37,111 bases of DNA, taken from Polaromonas sp. A23 (GTDB lineage: Bacteria; Pseudomonadota; Gammaproteobacteria; Burkholderiales; Burkholderiaceae_C). The notes under the pieces are model-generated. The model saw only the letters and a program-made list of their open reading frames with translations, was not told the origin of the DNA and did not search any database. Both the position numbers and the translations under genes were made by a program. The stretch is taken from contig NZ_MUNO01000021.1 in NCBI RefSeq assembly GCF_002001015.1, positions 1 to 37,111 on the forward strand, in the 5' to 3' direction. Below are positions 8,568-15,988 of this stretch, in pieces; the first letter of the stretch is position 1; each line of letters begins with the position of its first letter.

Positions 8568-8597
8568 AAAAAGCCGGTTCTTTTGAACCGGCTTTTT
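8568..8597. terminator. Bidirectional intrinsic terminator
   Basis: A perfect 13-bp stem, AAAAAGCCGGTTC (8568-8580) with GAACCGGCTTTTT (8585-8597), closes a TTTT loop and carries A- and T-runs on both sides. It serves the convergent cytochrome c' gene (+) and the TlpA-like gene (-). Confidence 0.92.
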
Positions 8598-8613
8598 CTT
8601 TGGGCGAAACGCT

Positions 8614-9126
8614 TCAGGTTTCGGCCAACAGCTTTTCAATCAGCAGGTGCAGCGCTGCAAAATCAGGCTCACCCACATACTGTTTGACGATCTCGCCGCG
8701 CTTGTTGACCACATAGGTGGTCGGTGTGAGTTGAACATCGCCCCAGGCCTTGGCGACGGTGCCGGTGTTGTCGATGGCAACCTTGAAAGGCAGCTTGCGT
8801 GTTTCAGCGTAATTGACGACATAGCTCGGCGGGTCGTAGCTCATGGCCACGGCCAGTGTGTCGTAACCCTGGCCCTGGTACTTGTTGTAGGTCGAAATGA
8901 TCTTGGGCATCTCGGCCACGCAGGTGACGCAGCTTGTCGCCCAGAAGTTGACCAGTGTCACCTTGCCTTTGAGGTCGCTTGTCGTCTTCTTGCTGCCATC
9001 AAGCAGCACAAAGGTCGACTCGGGGGCCATCTGCGCGCCGCCGCAACCCGCCAAGCCGGCAAGTGTGCCCAGCGCCAGCGCTGAAACCAGGGCGATGCGG
9101 CATACTGCGCTTGAAACTGAACTCAT
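8614..9126 (-). CDS. TlpA/ResA-like thioredoxin-fold lipoprotein
   Basis: The product is 170 aa if it starts at ATG 9126. An N-terminal hydrophobic segment ends in LAGLAGC, a lipobox, so it is probably a membrane-anchored periplasmic protein. The redoxin domain follows with the active site FWATSCVTCVAEMP (CxxC) and a cis-Pro in QLTPTTYVV. Such proteins keep cytochrome c apoproteins or other periplasmic thiols reduced, which fits the haem genes nearby. The start is uncertain: in-frame ATGs at 9141 and 9144 would give a more basic N-terminus but would overlap the divergent DUF4197 start. No clear ribosome-binding site is seen for any of them. Confidence 0.88.
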   Translation of the reverse strand: MSSVSSAVCRIALVSALALGTLAGLAGCGGAQMAPESTFVLLDGSKKTTSDLKGKVTLVNFWATSCVTCVAEMPKIISTYNKYQGQGYDTLAVAMSYDPPSYVVNYAETRKLPFKVAIDNTGTVAKAWGDVQLTPTTYVVNKRGEIVKQYVGEPDFAALHLLIEKLLAET

Positions 9127-9142
9127 CCTGAAGGCTTTCATC

Positions 9143-9847
9143 ATGCAACGTCGAAATTTTAACCAGGCCGGCATCAGTGCGTTGGGTTTGCTGATCATGG
9201 CCACATACCAGCAGGCCCAAGCGCTTTCGCTCGGCGACCTGACCAATGCCGAGGCCGGCAGCGGCCTGAAAACCGCCCTCGAAAAAGGCGCTTTGGCCGC
9301 CGTGGCCCTGCTCGGCAAGACAGATGGATTCCTTGGCAACCCAAAAGTTCGCATTCCTTTGCCCGGATACTTCGAAGATGCGTCGAAATTGCTGAGAAAC
9401 TTCGGTCAGGGCAAACGCATCGACGAGCTTGTGACCTCCATCAACCGCGCCGCCGAAGCCGCCGTGCCCATGGGCAAAGACCTGCTGGTCAGCGCCGTGC
9501 GGTCCATGAATGTGAACGACGCCAAAAATATACTGCAGGGTGGCGAAACCTCGGTGACCAACTTCTTCGCCGAAAAAACCCGGTCGCCGCTCGGCGTGAA
9601 ATTCCTGCCCGTAGTCACCAAGGCCACGGCCAAGGTTGGCCTGGCCAACAAATACAACGAAGTCGCGGGCAAGGCCGCCGGGTTTGGCCTGGTTAAGAAG
9701 GAAGATGCCAACATCCAGCAATACGTCACCGGCAAGACGCTGGACGGGCTTTATCTCATCATCGGCGAAGAAGAAAAGAAAATTCGGCAAGACCCCGTGG
9801 GAACGGGGAGCGCGATTTTGAAGAAAGTGTTTGGGGCGATGAAGTAG
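9143..9847 (+). CDS. DUF4197 family exported protein
   Basis: The product is 234 aa. The N-terminus has MQRRNF and a hydrophobic stretch ending AQA, which looks like a signal peptide with a possible twin-arginine motif. The mature part matches the DUF4197 family as I know it (GLKTALEKGALAAVALLGK, then KIRIPLP-like VRIPLPGYFEDA, and a C-terminal LDGLYLIIGEEEKKIR). Function is unknown. GAAGG lies 7 nt before the ATG. The frame is open upstream, but the signal peptide fixes the start. It is divergent from the TlpA-like gene with only 16 nt between start codons. Confidence 0.85.
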   Translation: MQRRNFNQAGISALGLLIMATYQQAQALSLGDLTNAEAGSGLKTALEKGALAAVALLGKTDGFLGNPKVRIPLPGYFEDASKLLRNFGQGKRIDELVTSINRAAEAAVPMGKDLLVSAVRSMNVNDAKNILQGGETSVTNFFAEKTRSPLGVKFLPVVTKATAKVGLANKYNEVAGKAAGFGLVKKEDANIQQYVTGKTLDGLYLIIGEEEKKIRQDPVGTGSAILKKVFGAMK

Positions 9848-9937
9848 GGAGCTTTCGGCGGAAGGCAAATTCCGGCAGGGCCCCAATGAATCGATAGATC
9901 GCTGCATATTTGGTAGCAAACTATTCCCGTCACATAA

Positions 9938-9958
9938 GGAGAAAATGCCATTTTCTCC
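9938..9958. promoter_or_regulatory. Perfect 9-bp inverted repeat
   Basis: GGAGAAAAT (9938-9946) and ATTTTCTCC (9950-9958) flank the 3-nt loop GCC. It lies 90 nt after the DUF4197 stop, with no T-run after it, so it may be an operator or a weak terminator. Confidence 0.45.
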
Positions 9959-9986
9959 ACTGATTTCCTGCCGGACGTGATTTTGG

Positions 9987-10016
9987 AGAGCCCCCGGCCC
10001 GCTCCGCCGGGGCTCT
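9987..10016. terminator. GC-rich hairpin, possible terminator of the DUF4197 gene
   Basis: AGAGCCCC (9987-9994) pairs with GGGGCTCT (10009-10016), extended inward by CGG/CCG. No T-run follows, so it is not a typical intrinsic terminator. Confidence 0.35.
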
Positions 10017-10385
10017 GTGGCATCCATGTTCGCGCCACGCAGGGCATGGATCAGCCCGAAATTTTCATCCGTTCGGCAGTCACCGGGTGAGACCTTCGAT
10101 AACCGGGGAGTATCCGGAAACACCGTCGACATGCGCCTTTCGGTTTGTGGTGCGATACGGACAGGCACTTGATCCGGACTTCGCATTTATCTTCAGTGCC
10201 TGTGATTTTTTTACACGAAAGTGGTAAATATGACCAAGCGGGAAATGCCCTAACAGACTGGTCAACAAATGTGATCTGATGAGCTTGAAACTCGCGAGGT
10301 CAAGGAGCAGCGCCATGCAAGCAAGAGCATCAAACCTATTTGGCCTGGGTGTTCGCACGCGAATCCATCAGCAGAAAGGGCAATC

Positions 10386-11351
10386 GTGAATCCGAACTGC
10401 CTACTGAGATTCGGATTGGCTGCGGTGGTGGCCTTGGCCTCCCATGCGGCCATGGCCGCCCCTCTGCTCGATGAGCCCATCCAACCCGTTCCGCTGACCC
10501 TGAAGCAAGACCCGGCCCGGGCCGAAATAGGGCGCCGGCTGTTCAGCGATACGCGTTTGTCCGGCAATGGCCGCGTGTCGTGCGCCAGCTGTCACAACCT
10601 CACCAGCGGCGGTGGTGACGGGCGCGATCGTTCGGTGGGGCTCCATGGCGGGCTCACCGGTGTCAACGCGCCCACCGTGTTCAACGCCGCGCTCAATTTC
10701 AAGCAATTCTGGAACGGCCGAGCCGATTCGCTGGAAGGGCAGGTCGACCATGTCATGCAGAACCCGATTGAGATGGGTTCCACCTGGGAAGATGTCGTTA
10801 AAAAGGTGTCGCAGGACGCAAAGTACAAGAGCGAATTTTCCGCTGCCTACAAAGATGGCGTCACCAAGGCGAACATCCAGAATGCCCTCGCCACTTTTGA
10901 GCGGACTTTGATCACGCCTAATTCCCGCTTCGACAAATATTTGCGGGGTGACCCCAATGCCATTACCGCAGCGGAAAAAACCGGCTATGCGAAGTTCAAG
11001 CAGTACGGGTGCGTCGCCTGCCACCAGGGCGTGAACGTAGGCGGCAACATGTTCCAGAAGTTCGGTGTCATGGGCGACTATTTCGCAAAGCGCGGCAATC
11101 CGACGGAGGCCGATCTTGGCCGGTACCTTGTCACCAAGGTGGAAAGCGACAAACATGTCTTCAAAGTGCCAAGCTTGCGCAACATCGTGCTTACCGCTCC
11201 CTACTTCCATGATGCTTCGGCCAAGACGCTGGAAGAAGCCGTCGACATCATGTTCCGGTATCAACTGGGCCGCGTTGCTTCCAAAGAGGACAAGGAGTCC
11301 ATCATCAAATTCCTCAACACGCTGACTGGTCAACTGGACGTCAAACCGTGA
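10386..11351 (+). CDS. Dihaem cytochrome c peroxidase
   Basis: The product is 321 aa with a signal peptide (cleavage after about residue 24, AAMAA). Two c-type haem motifs are present: CASCH at 66-70 and CVACH at 209-213, the arrangement of bacterial CcpA/MauG-type peroxidases, which reduce periplasmic hydrogen peroxide with electrons from small cytochromes. VKVSQD, a KVPSLRNI segment and TAPYFHDASAKTLEEAV near the C-terminus are family features. The start is GTG at 10386 with AAGGG 5 nt upstream. It overlaps the histidine kinase gene by 4 nt (GTGA), so peroxidase and kinase are translated together. Confidence 0.92.
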   Translation: MNPNCLLRFGLAAVVALASHAAMAAPLLDEPIQPVPLTLKQDPARAEIGRRLFSDTRLSGNGRVSCASCHNLTSGGGDGRDRSVGLHGGLTGVNAPTVFNAALNFKQFWNGRADSLEGQVDHVMQNPIEMGSTWEDVVKKVSQDAKYKSEFSAAYKDGVTKANIQNALATFERTLITPNSRFDKYLRGDPNAITAAEKTGYAKFKQYGCVACHQGVNVGGNMFQKFGVMGDYFAKRGNPTEADLGRYLVTKVESDKHVFKVPSLRNIVLTAPYFHDASAKTLEEAVDIMFRYQLGRVASKEDKESIIKFLNTLTGQLDVKP

Positions 11352-14164
11352 AAGCGTCCCATCGACTTCCCTGGTTGACGATGACACTTGCGACCATCGC
11401 GTTGCTGTCCGCGCTGGCTTTTCTCTATGCCAAAACGCAGCGTTTGGGGGAGTCGGGTTATTTCGAGAACGTCGCCCTGCTGCGCCATGTCAAGCAGCTG
11501 GACGCCCAGTGGGAGCTGGACGTGCTGAAGTCCAGGATCGGCATCAACAGGCACTACGACGCTTTGGCCGATATCCAGGGCGAGGTAAGCCGGCTGCTGG
11601 AAGAACTTGAAGCAAACCTGGAGGCTCAGGAACACGCCGGAGCCGCCGGATTGGCGGAAAGCCGCACGGCGCTGCAGCGTGCCATTCAGGAAAAGGGCGT
11701 CCTGATTGAGCAATTCAAATCGAACAATTCGGTGCTGCGCAACTCGCTGGTCTTTCTACCAACAGCGGCAGAAGATGTGCAGCGGTCGCTCGGGTCAGGC
11801 TCTGCCGGCGTGAAGCCGGCATCCAGGCAAGCCGCGGTCAGCGTGAACAGTCTGCTGCTCGCGAGCATGCTGTACAGCCAGAGCCCCTCCGGCGACAGGA
11901 ACGCTGAAATTCAGGGTGAACTGAGCCGGCTTGAGGCCGGCATGAATCTTGTTCCCGCGGATGTCCGGGACCGTTTGACTATTTTCAACGCGCATGTCCG
12001 CACCATCCTGCGCGAGCAGAAGGTTGTCAATGAACTTGTCGTCAGCATTGCAGCGGTACCGACAGCAACCCTGATCGAAGCGATCGACCATGCGTTGACG
12101 GTTGAACACCAGCGCGCAGGCGCGCAGGGCGAGCAGTATCGCCAGTACCTGTTGATCTTCTCGGTGGTGCTGGTGGCGCTGCTCCTGTATGCAGCGGTTC
12201 GTCTGATTCGCAGCCACTCCGTCATCACGCGTGTCAACCAGGAGCTCCACAGCTCGAATGAAAATCTGGAACAGCGCGTACAGGAGCGCACCAAGGCGCT
12301 GAACGCCAGCGAGTCACAGTTGCACCAGATTACCGACGCCGTTCCGGCCCTGATTGCCTACATTGACGCTGACCAGCGCTTTCAGTTTCACAACCTGGCT
12401 TATGAAGAACGCTTTGGATTGAAGCGCGATGAAATTCGCGGGAAGACCATGCGCGAGATGATGGGTGATGAACTCTACGAGAAAGAGCGCAGCAAGATTG
12501 AAGAAGCCCTGGCCGGCTACGCGGTGCAGTACGACCGCGTGCAGCAAACCGCGGACGGCCAGTTGCGCGACTACTTCATGCAGTACTTTCCGCGTTACGG
12601 TGAAGACGAGAATGAAGGCATGGTGGAAGGCTTTTTCTCACTGGGCACCGATGTGACCGAACTCAAACGCGTTGACCGCATGAAGAGCGAGTTCGTCTCC
12701 ACCGTCAGCCACGAGCTGCGCACGCCGCTCACCTCCATCCGCGGCTCGCTGGGCCTGATTGTCGGTGGCGTTGCCGGGGAGCTACCGGCCATGGCCAAGA
12801 ACCTGGTTGGCATTGCCACCAACAACTGCGAACGGCTGATCAGGCTCATCAACGACATTCTTGACAGCGAGAAAATCGAGTCCGGCAAGATGCGTTTTGA
12901 GCTGCAGCAGGTCGAACTGCAAGCCCTGCTGGCGCAGGCACTGACAGCCAATGAAGGCTTTGCCGGCCAGCACAACGTCAAGCTGGCGCTTGATGCCCCG
13001 GCAGAAGTGGTAAGAGTCAGCGTCGACAGCGACCGGCTCATTCAGGTTGTCACCAACCTGCTGTCCAATGCCGTGAAGTTTTCACCGCCCCAGTCGTACG
13101 TGCACATCCGGTTGCTGTGCAGCGAAGGGCGCGTGCGGGTGGAGGTTGCCGACAGCGGCCCGGGCATTCCCGAAGAATTTCGCAAACGCATCTTCCAGAA
13201 ATTTTCGCAAGCCGACACCTCCGACACCCGGCAAAAAGGCGGCACTGGCCTGGGGCTGAACATCTCCCGAGCCATCGTGGAGCGCATGGGAGGCAGCATG
13301 GGGTTCACCACCGAGACCGGCGTGGGCACCGTGTTCTTCTTTGAGCTGCCCGAAGTTGTTCCTTTGCCGGTTCACGACAGGGTGGGGGCTGGCGCGTCGG
13401 CAAGACCGCTGATTCTGGTTTGCGAAGACGACCCCGATATCGCCCGCCTGATCAACCTGATGCTGGACAAAGGCGGCTTCGCTTCCGACATGGTGCACAG
13501 CGCCGAAGAGGCGCTGGAGCAGGTGCTGTGCCGGCCCTATGCCGCCATGACGGTCGATTTGAATTTGCCCGACCAGGACGGCGTGAGCCTGATCCGTGCG
13601 CTGCGCCGCGAAGACGCCACACGGGACCTGCCCATTGTGGTGGTGTCGGCCAACGCCGAGCAAGGCCAACTGGAATTCAACACCCAGCCGCTGGCGGTTT
13701 CAACCTGGCTGGAAAAACCTATCGACGAAAATCTGCTGATCCTCAGCTTGCAGCGCGCCATTGCCAACATGGCCGAAGGCAAGCCGCGCATTCTGCATGT
13801 CGAAGACGACCTGGACATCCAGCGCATCGCCGCCGCCATTGCCCAGGACTTTGCGACTTTTGAATTTGCAGCCACCCTGCAGGAAGCCCGCGACCAGTTA
13901 GGCCGCCGCCATTACGACCTGGTGCTGCTCGACCTCACCCTCAAAGACGGATCGGGCTGGGAGCTTCTAAGCACCATTGAAGCGCTGGATATTGCGCCGC
14001 CAGTGGTCGTTTTTTCTGCACGCGACGTGAGTGCTCAGGACAGGCAGCGCGCAGAGGCGGTGCTGGTGAAAGCACATACCTCCAACGAGGAGCTGATCCG
14101 CACCCTGCAGCGCGTGCTCGACGAAAGCCGGTGGGGCACCATTCACCCACCCCTCAGCGCCTGA
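11348..14164 (+). CDS. Membrane hybrid histidine kinase with PAS and two receiver domains
   Basis: The product is 938 aa, starting at a GTG that overlaps the peroxidase stop. Order: membrane span at about 10-28; a helical periplasmic region at about 35-270 that resembles the DAHL sensor type (LKSRIGINRHYDAL); second span at about 272-292; coiled coil to 320; PAS at about 325-440; dimerisation domain with phospho-accepting H455 in VSHELRTPL; HATPase with N574, DSGPGIP from D602 and GGTGLGL from about 631; receiver 1 with D737; receiver 2 with D862. No DNA-binding or other output domain follows, so it must pass the phosphate to a separate partner, not seen nearby. Coupling to a peroxidase gene suggests an oxidant or respiratory signal. 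Confidence 0.93.
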   Translation: MKASHRLPWLTMTLATIALLSALAFLYAKTQRLGESGYFENVALLRHVKQLDAQWELDVLKSRIGINRHYDALADIQGEVSRLLEELEANLEAQEHAGAAGLAESRTALQRAIQEKGVLIEQFKSNNSVLRNSLVFLPTAAEDVQRSLGSGSAGVKPASRQAAVSVNSLLLASMLYSQSPSGDRNAEIQGELSRLEAGMNLVPADVRDRLTIFNAHVRTILREQKVVNELVVSIAAVPTATLIEAIDHALTVEHQRAGAQGEQYRQYLLIFSVVLVALLLYAAVRLIRSHSVITRVNQELHSSNENLEQRVQERTKALNASESQLHQITDAVPALIAYIDADQRFQFHNLAYEERFGLKRDEIRGKTMREMMGDELYEKERSKIEEALAGYAVQYDRVQQTADGQLRDYFMQYFPRYGEDENEGMVEGFFSLGTDVTELKRVDRMKSEFVSTVSHELRTPLTSIRGSLGLIVGGVAGELPAMAKNLVGIATNNCERLIRLINDILDSEKIESGKMRFELQQVELQALLAQALTANEGFAGQHNVKLALDAPAEVVRVSVDSDRLIQVVTNLLSNAVKFSPPQSYVHIRLLCSEGRVRVEVADSGPGIPEEFRKRIFQKFSQADTSDTRQKGGTGLGLNISRAIVERMGGSMGFTTETGVGTVFFFELPEVVPLPVHDRVGAGASARPLILVCEDDPDIARLINLMLDKGGFASDMVHSAEEALEQVLCRPYAAMTVDLNLPDQDGVSLIRALRREDATRDLPIVVVSANAEQGQLEFNTQPLAVSTWLEKPIDENLLILSLQRAIANMAEGKPRILHVEDDLDIQRIAAAIAQDFATFEFAATLQEARDQLGRRHYDLVLLDLTLKDGSGWELLSTIEALDIAPPVVVFSARDVSAQDRQRAEAVLVKAHTSNEELIRTLQRVLDESRWGTIHPPLSA

Positions 14165-14390
14165 ACAAGCTCACCCCCGTCCAGACTCACTGGCGTGTAG
14201 CCTGTTCCCCCCTTCCCGGGGGCGGCGCCTGCGGTCTGGCAAAGCCAGCCCCGCGGCCCCCGCTGGTGAAATACCCCACCGCGGTTGTGTCCCAAGGGAC
14301 TCTTAAACCCAGCCCGGGCCGCAGGCGCAGCGGCCCCCTCGGGGGGGCAGCGACCCACACGCAGTGGGGGGAGCGTGGGGGCCTACTGCG
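14165..14390. repeat. GC-rich intergenic repeat, inverted pair
   Basis: The first half (about 14166-14265) repeats the CGGCGCCTGCGGTCTGGC / AAAGCCAGCCCCGCGGCC blocks of the copy at 8470-8560. The second half (about 14310-14385) carries GGGCCGCAGGCGCAGCGG, CCCCCTCGGGGGGG, then ACACGCAGTGGGG and GCGTGGGGGCC, in the inverse orientation and like the copy at 34215-34310. Together they form a large imperfect inverted repeat between the convergent kinase and DinB genes; the last few bases overlap the DinB stop codon region. Confidence 0.75.
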
Positions 14391-14871
14391 CGTCGATTTT
14401 TCCAAGCAGCCACTGCAAGCCGGCCAGGTGTTGCTGGTCGTGGCTGCACAGGTAATGCACCAGGCTGCGCAGGGTGAGCTCGCCGTAGCCCTCAAACACC
14501 GCCCGCCGTTCCAGATCGGCTGGCCTCAGGGCTGAAACGATCTGCATGGTCTTGGCGCGTGCCGCGCCAAAGGCAGACAACACTTCCGTCGCGTTGGCGG
14601 CCTGGTAGTCGCGCTGCGTTGCCAGCAGGTACCCATCGAGCGATTCGAGAACCGGGGTGTCTTCGGCAAGCGTGCGCTCAAGGCGAACGTGATAACCGTC
14701 AATCTCGATGTCCCGGACATGGCAGATCTGCCCGATGGCCGAAAAAGTTTCGCTGGGAATGCCTTCCCAGGAAGGCGGGCACCAGTTGCGGTAGGTCTCT
14801 GGAACGGCTTCATAAAAATGCGCAAGCTGGCGCGGAAATTCGGCCAGTGCCTGAAGGGTTGCCGGGTTCAT
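14383..14871 (-). CDS. DinB-like four-helix protein
   Basis: The product is 162 aa from ATG 14871, chosen because its ATGA overlaps the stop of the upstream DUF1737 gene; an in-frame ATG at 14880 would add three residues. It matches the DinB/YfiT metal-binding superfamily: a His in GQICHVRDIE and a His pair in CSHDQQHLAGL near the C-terminus are the likely metal triad. Members include thiol-dependent transferases and damage-inducible proteins of unknown role. The last residues fall close to the intergenic repeat. A specific function cannot be assigned. Confidence 0.8.
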   Translation of the reverse strand: MNPATLQALAEFPRQLAHFYEAVPETYRNWCPPSWEGIPSETFSAIGQICHVRDIEIDGYHVRLERTLAEDTPVLESLDGYLLATQRDYQAANATEVLSAFGAARAKTMQIVSALRPADLERRAVFEGYGELTLRSLVHYLCSHDQQHLAGLQWLLGKIDAQ

Positions 14872-15080
14872 GGGTGGCATGTGTCTTGAATGGACGGCCA
14901 GATCAGCGCCTGCGCAACGATCACGTTCTCACCATTGAAGGTGGCCGCAGGAGAACCGTAAAGCCGGTAACCCAGCGCAATGGCTTCACTGACCCGACGG
15001 CAAAAGCTGGCATCGTCAGGGCCGGTGAGGAGCCGGTAAGTCGGGAGGCCGTCAGGCGGTGTCGTGGCAGACGATGTCAT
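14868..15080 (-). CDS. DUF1737 domain small protein
   Basis: The product is 70 aa. YRLLTGPDDASFCRRVSEAI, then GYRLYGSPAATFNG and a VIVAQALIWP segment near the C-terminus match the small DUF1737 family as I remember it; function is unknown. The start is ATG 15080. Its TGA overlaps the DinB ATG by 4 nt, so the two are probably one operon. No signal peptide or membrane span is seen. Confidence 0.8.
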   Translation of the reverse strand: MTSSATTPPDGLPTYRLLTGPDDASFCRRVSEAIALGYRLYGSPAATFNGENVIVAQALIWPSIQDTCHP

Positions 15081-15162
15081 GGCTGGAATGGGCTGAATGA
15101 GCGGAGGGGGATATTACCGTGTCCGGCCCAAAGCTGCAGCGCTGCGGCGCGGCAGGCAGCGT

Positions 15163-15672
15163 TCAGAAAGCCGAGGCACTATCCCGCAGAAACACGGGCA
15201 GGTCCATGGTCGGTGGCCGCGAAGAGGTCTGGTAAAACATGTCGGCCACGTAGCCGCGGTGGTAGGTCTTGTGGTTGACCACATGAAGCAGCATGTCCCC
15301 GCGTGTCATCGCGCCACCGCCGCCGTCCACAAACCGGAAATGAATAACTTCATCGTGGGCTGCTTCCGACAGGCCATCGGCGCAGGCGACATACCAGCGG
15401 TCAACTTGCATTTGGGCTTCGCGCAGGGTTTCCAGCTCCGGCTGCGTCTCGGTGTTGCGCGCGCTAAAGCCGTGCGGCTTGCCTTCCAGGTGCGCTTTCC
15501 AGATGAGGTCGACGACGTAGGCGTGGTTCAGTGTGTTCACCATGTTGCCAAAGCCGGTGGGGCGCGGCGCCGTGGCCTGGCCTTCGGGCAGGCTGGCCAT
15601 GGCTTCGAAGAGGCGCGTGTTGGCCCAGGCGGTGTAACGCGTCAGCATGCGGATGTTTCTGAGGGCAGACAT
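15163..15672 (-). CDS. DinB family protein
   Basis: The product is 169 aa from ATG 15672 (MSALRNIRML); the longer open frame upstream runs into intergenic repeat. It shows the DinB pattern: RYTAWANTRLFEAMASLP at the N-terminus, a His in NTLNHAYVVDLIWKAHL, and the C-terminal HVVNHKTYHRGYV with the other two metal ligands. This group is related to mycothiol/bacillithiol-type transferases but the thiol and substrate are unknown here. It is the second DinB-fold gene in the neighbourhood, with the DUF1737 and DinB pair following 82 nt downstream on the same strand. Confidence 0.88.
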   Translation of the reverse strand: MSALRNIRMLTRYTAWANTRLFEAMASLPEGQATAPRPTGFGNMVNTLNHAYVVDLIWKAHLEGKPHGFSARNTETQPELETLREAQMQVDRWYVACADGLSEAAHDEVIHFRFVDGGGGAMTRGDMLLHVVNHKTYHRGYVADMFYQTSSRPPTMDLPVFLRDSASAF

Positions 15673-15777
15673 GGGGTGCTCCGGCAGTCGGCAAACAAAA
15701 CAGGGGAAGAGGGGCGCAAGCCCATTTATAGCTTTCTTTGTCGGCGTGATTTTCAAGCCTGTTCATGCGCTGCAGTC

Positions 15778-15831
15778 GCTATGTTTTTAATAGCTGTTGG
15801 GGCACGAAAAATAAGGGCCGGCGCCTGTTTT
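15778..15831 (+). repeat. Short dispersed intergenic repeat, copy 2
   Basis: GCTAT, a T-rich stretch, AATAGCTGTTGG, then ATAAGGGCCGGCGCC and a T-run repeat the order of blocks seen at 6428. It lies in the gap upstream of the DinB gene. Confidence 0.7.
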
Positions 15832-15875
15832 GACATCAAGAAACGTAACTACTCAGTTTGTCGGGGCTGGTTTTA

Positions 15876-15988
15876 CTCCCTCTCCCCTGGGAGAGGGCGG
15901 GGTGAGGGGCTGGCGATCTGTGCATAGAGCTATCGCATGTTGTGGCTTGCCGGCCCTCACCCCAACCCTCTCCCAGAGGGCGAGGGAG
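15876..15988. repeat. Paired inverted repeat with CCCTCTCCC arms
   Basis: The left arm (about 15876-15909) reads CTCCCTCTCCCCTGGGAGAG followed by GGCGGGGTGAGG. The right arm (about 15954-15988) reads CCCTCACCCCAACCCTCTCC followed by CAGAGGGCGAGGGAG, its near inverse. Such paired elements are widespread in proteobacteria. The right arm forms the 3' end of the thioredoxin gene and supplies its stop codon. Confidence 0.8.

Larger units (their letters stand above)
9848..10385. other. 538-nt intergenic region before the peroxidase gene
   Basis: No protein of known family was recognised on either strand. It contains two hairpins (9938-9958 and 9987-10016), an A/T-rich tract around 10205-10235, and a possible 36-codon reading frame (10279-10389) that overlaps the peroxidase start. 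GC content is visibly lower around 10200-10260 than in the flanking genes. It should hold the promoter of the peroxidase/kinase unit; I could not find convincing boxes or an FNR site. Confidence 0.6.

Noticed and set aside
10081..10140. Resemblance to a riboswitch (GGGTGAGACC followed by GATAACCGGGGA)
   Set aside because: The order of conserved blocks of glycine or cyclic-di-GMP riboswitches is not present when read through.
10261..10310. FNR-type site before the peroxidase gene (TTGA...TCAA)
   Set aside because: The half-sites are separated by 11 nt and lack the TTGAT-N4-ATCAA form.
10080..10567. Minus-strand open frames before and over the peroxidase start
   Set aside because: They lack motifs and ribosome-binding sites and overlap the peroxidase signal peptide region.
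15876..15988. CRISPR array
   Set aside because: The repeated blocks are an inverted pair, not direct repeats with regular spacers; no cas gene is in the window.
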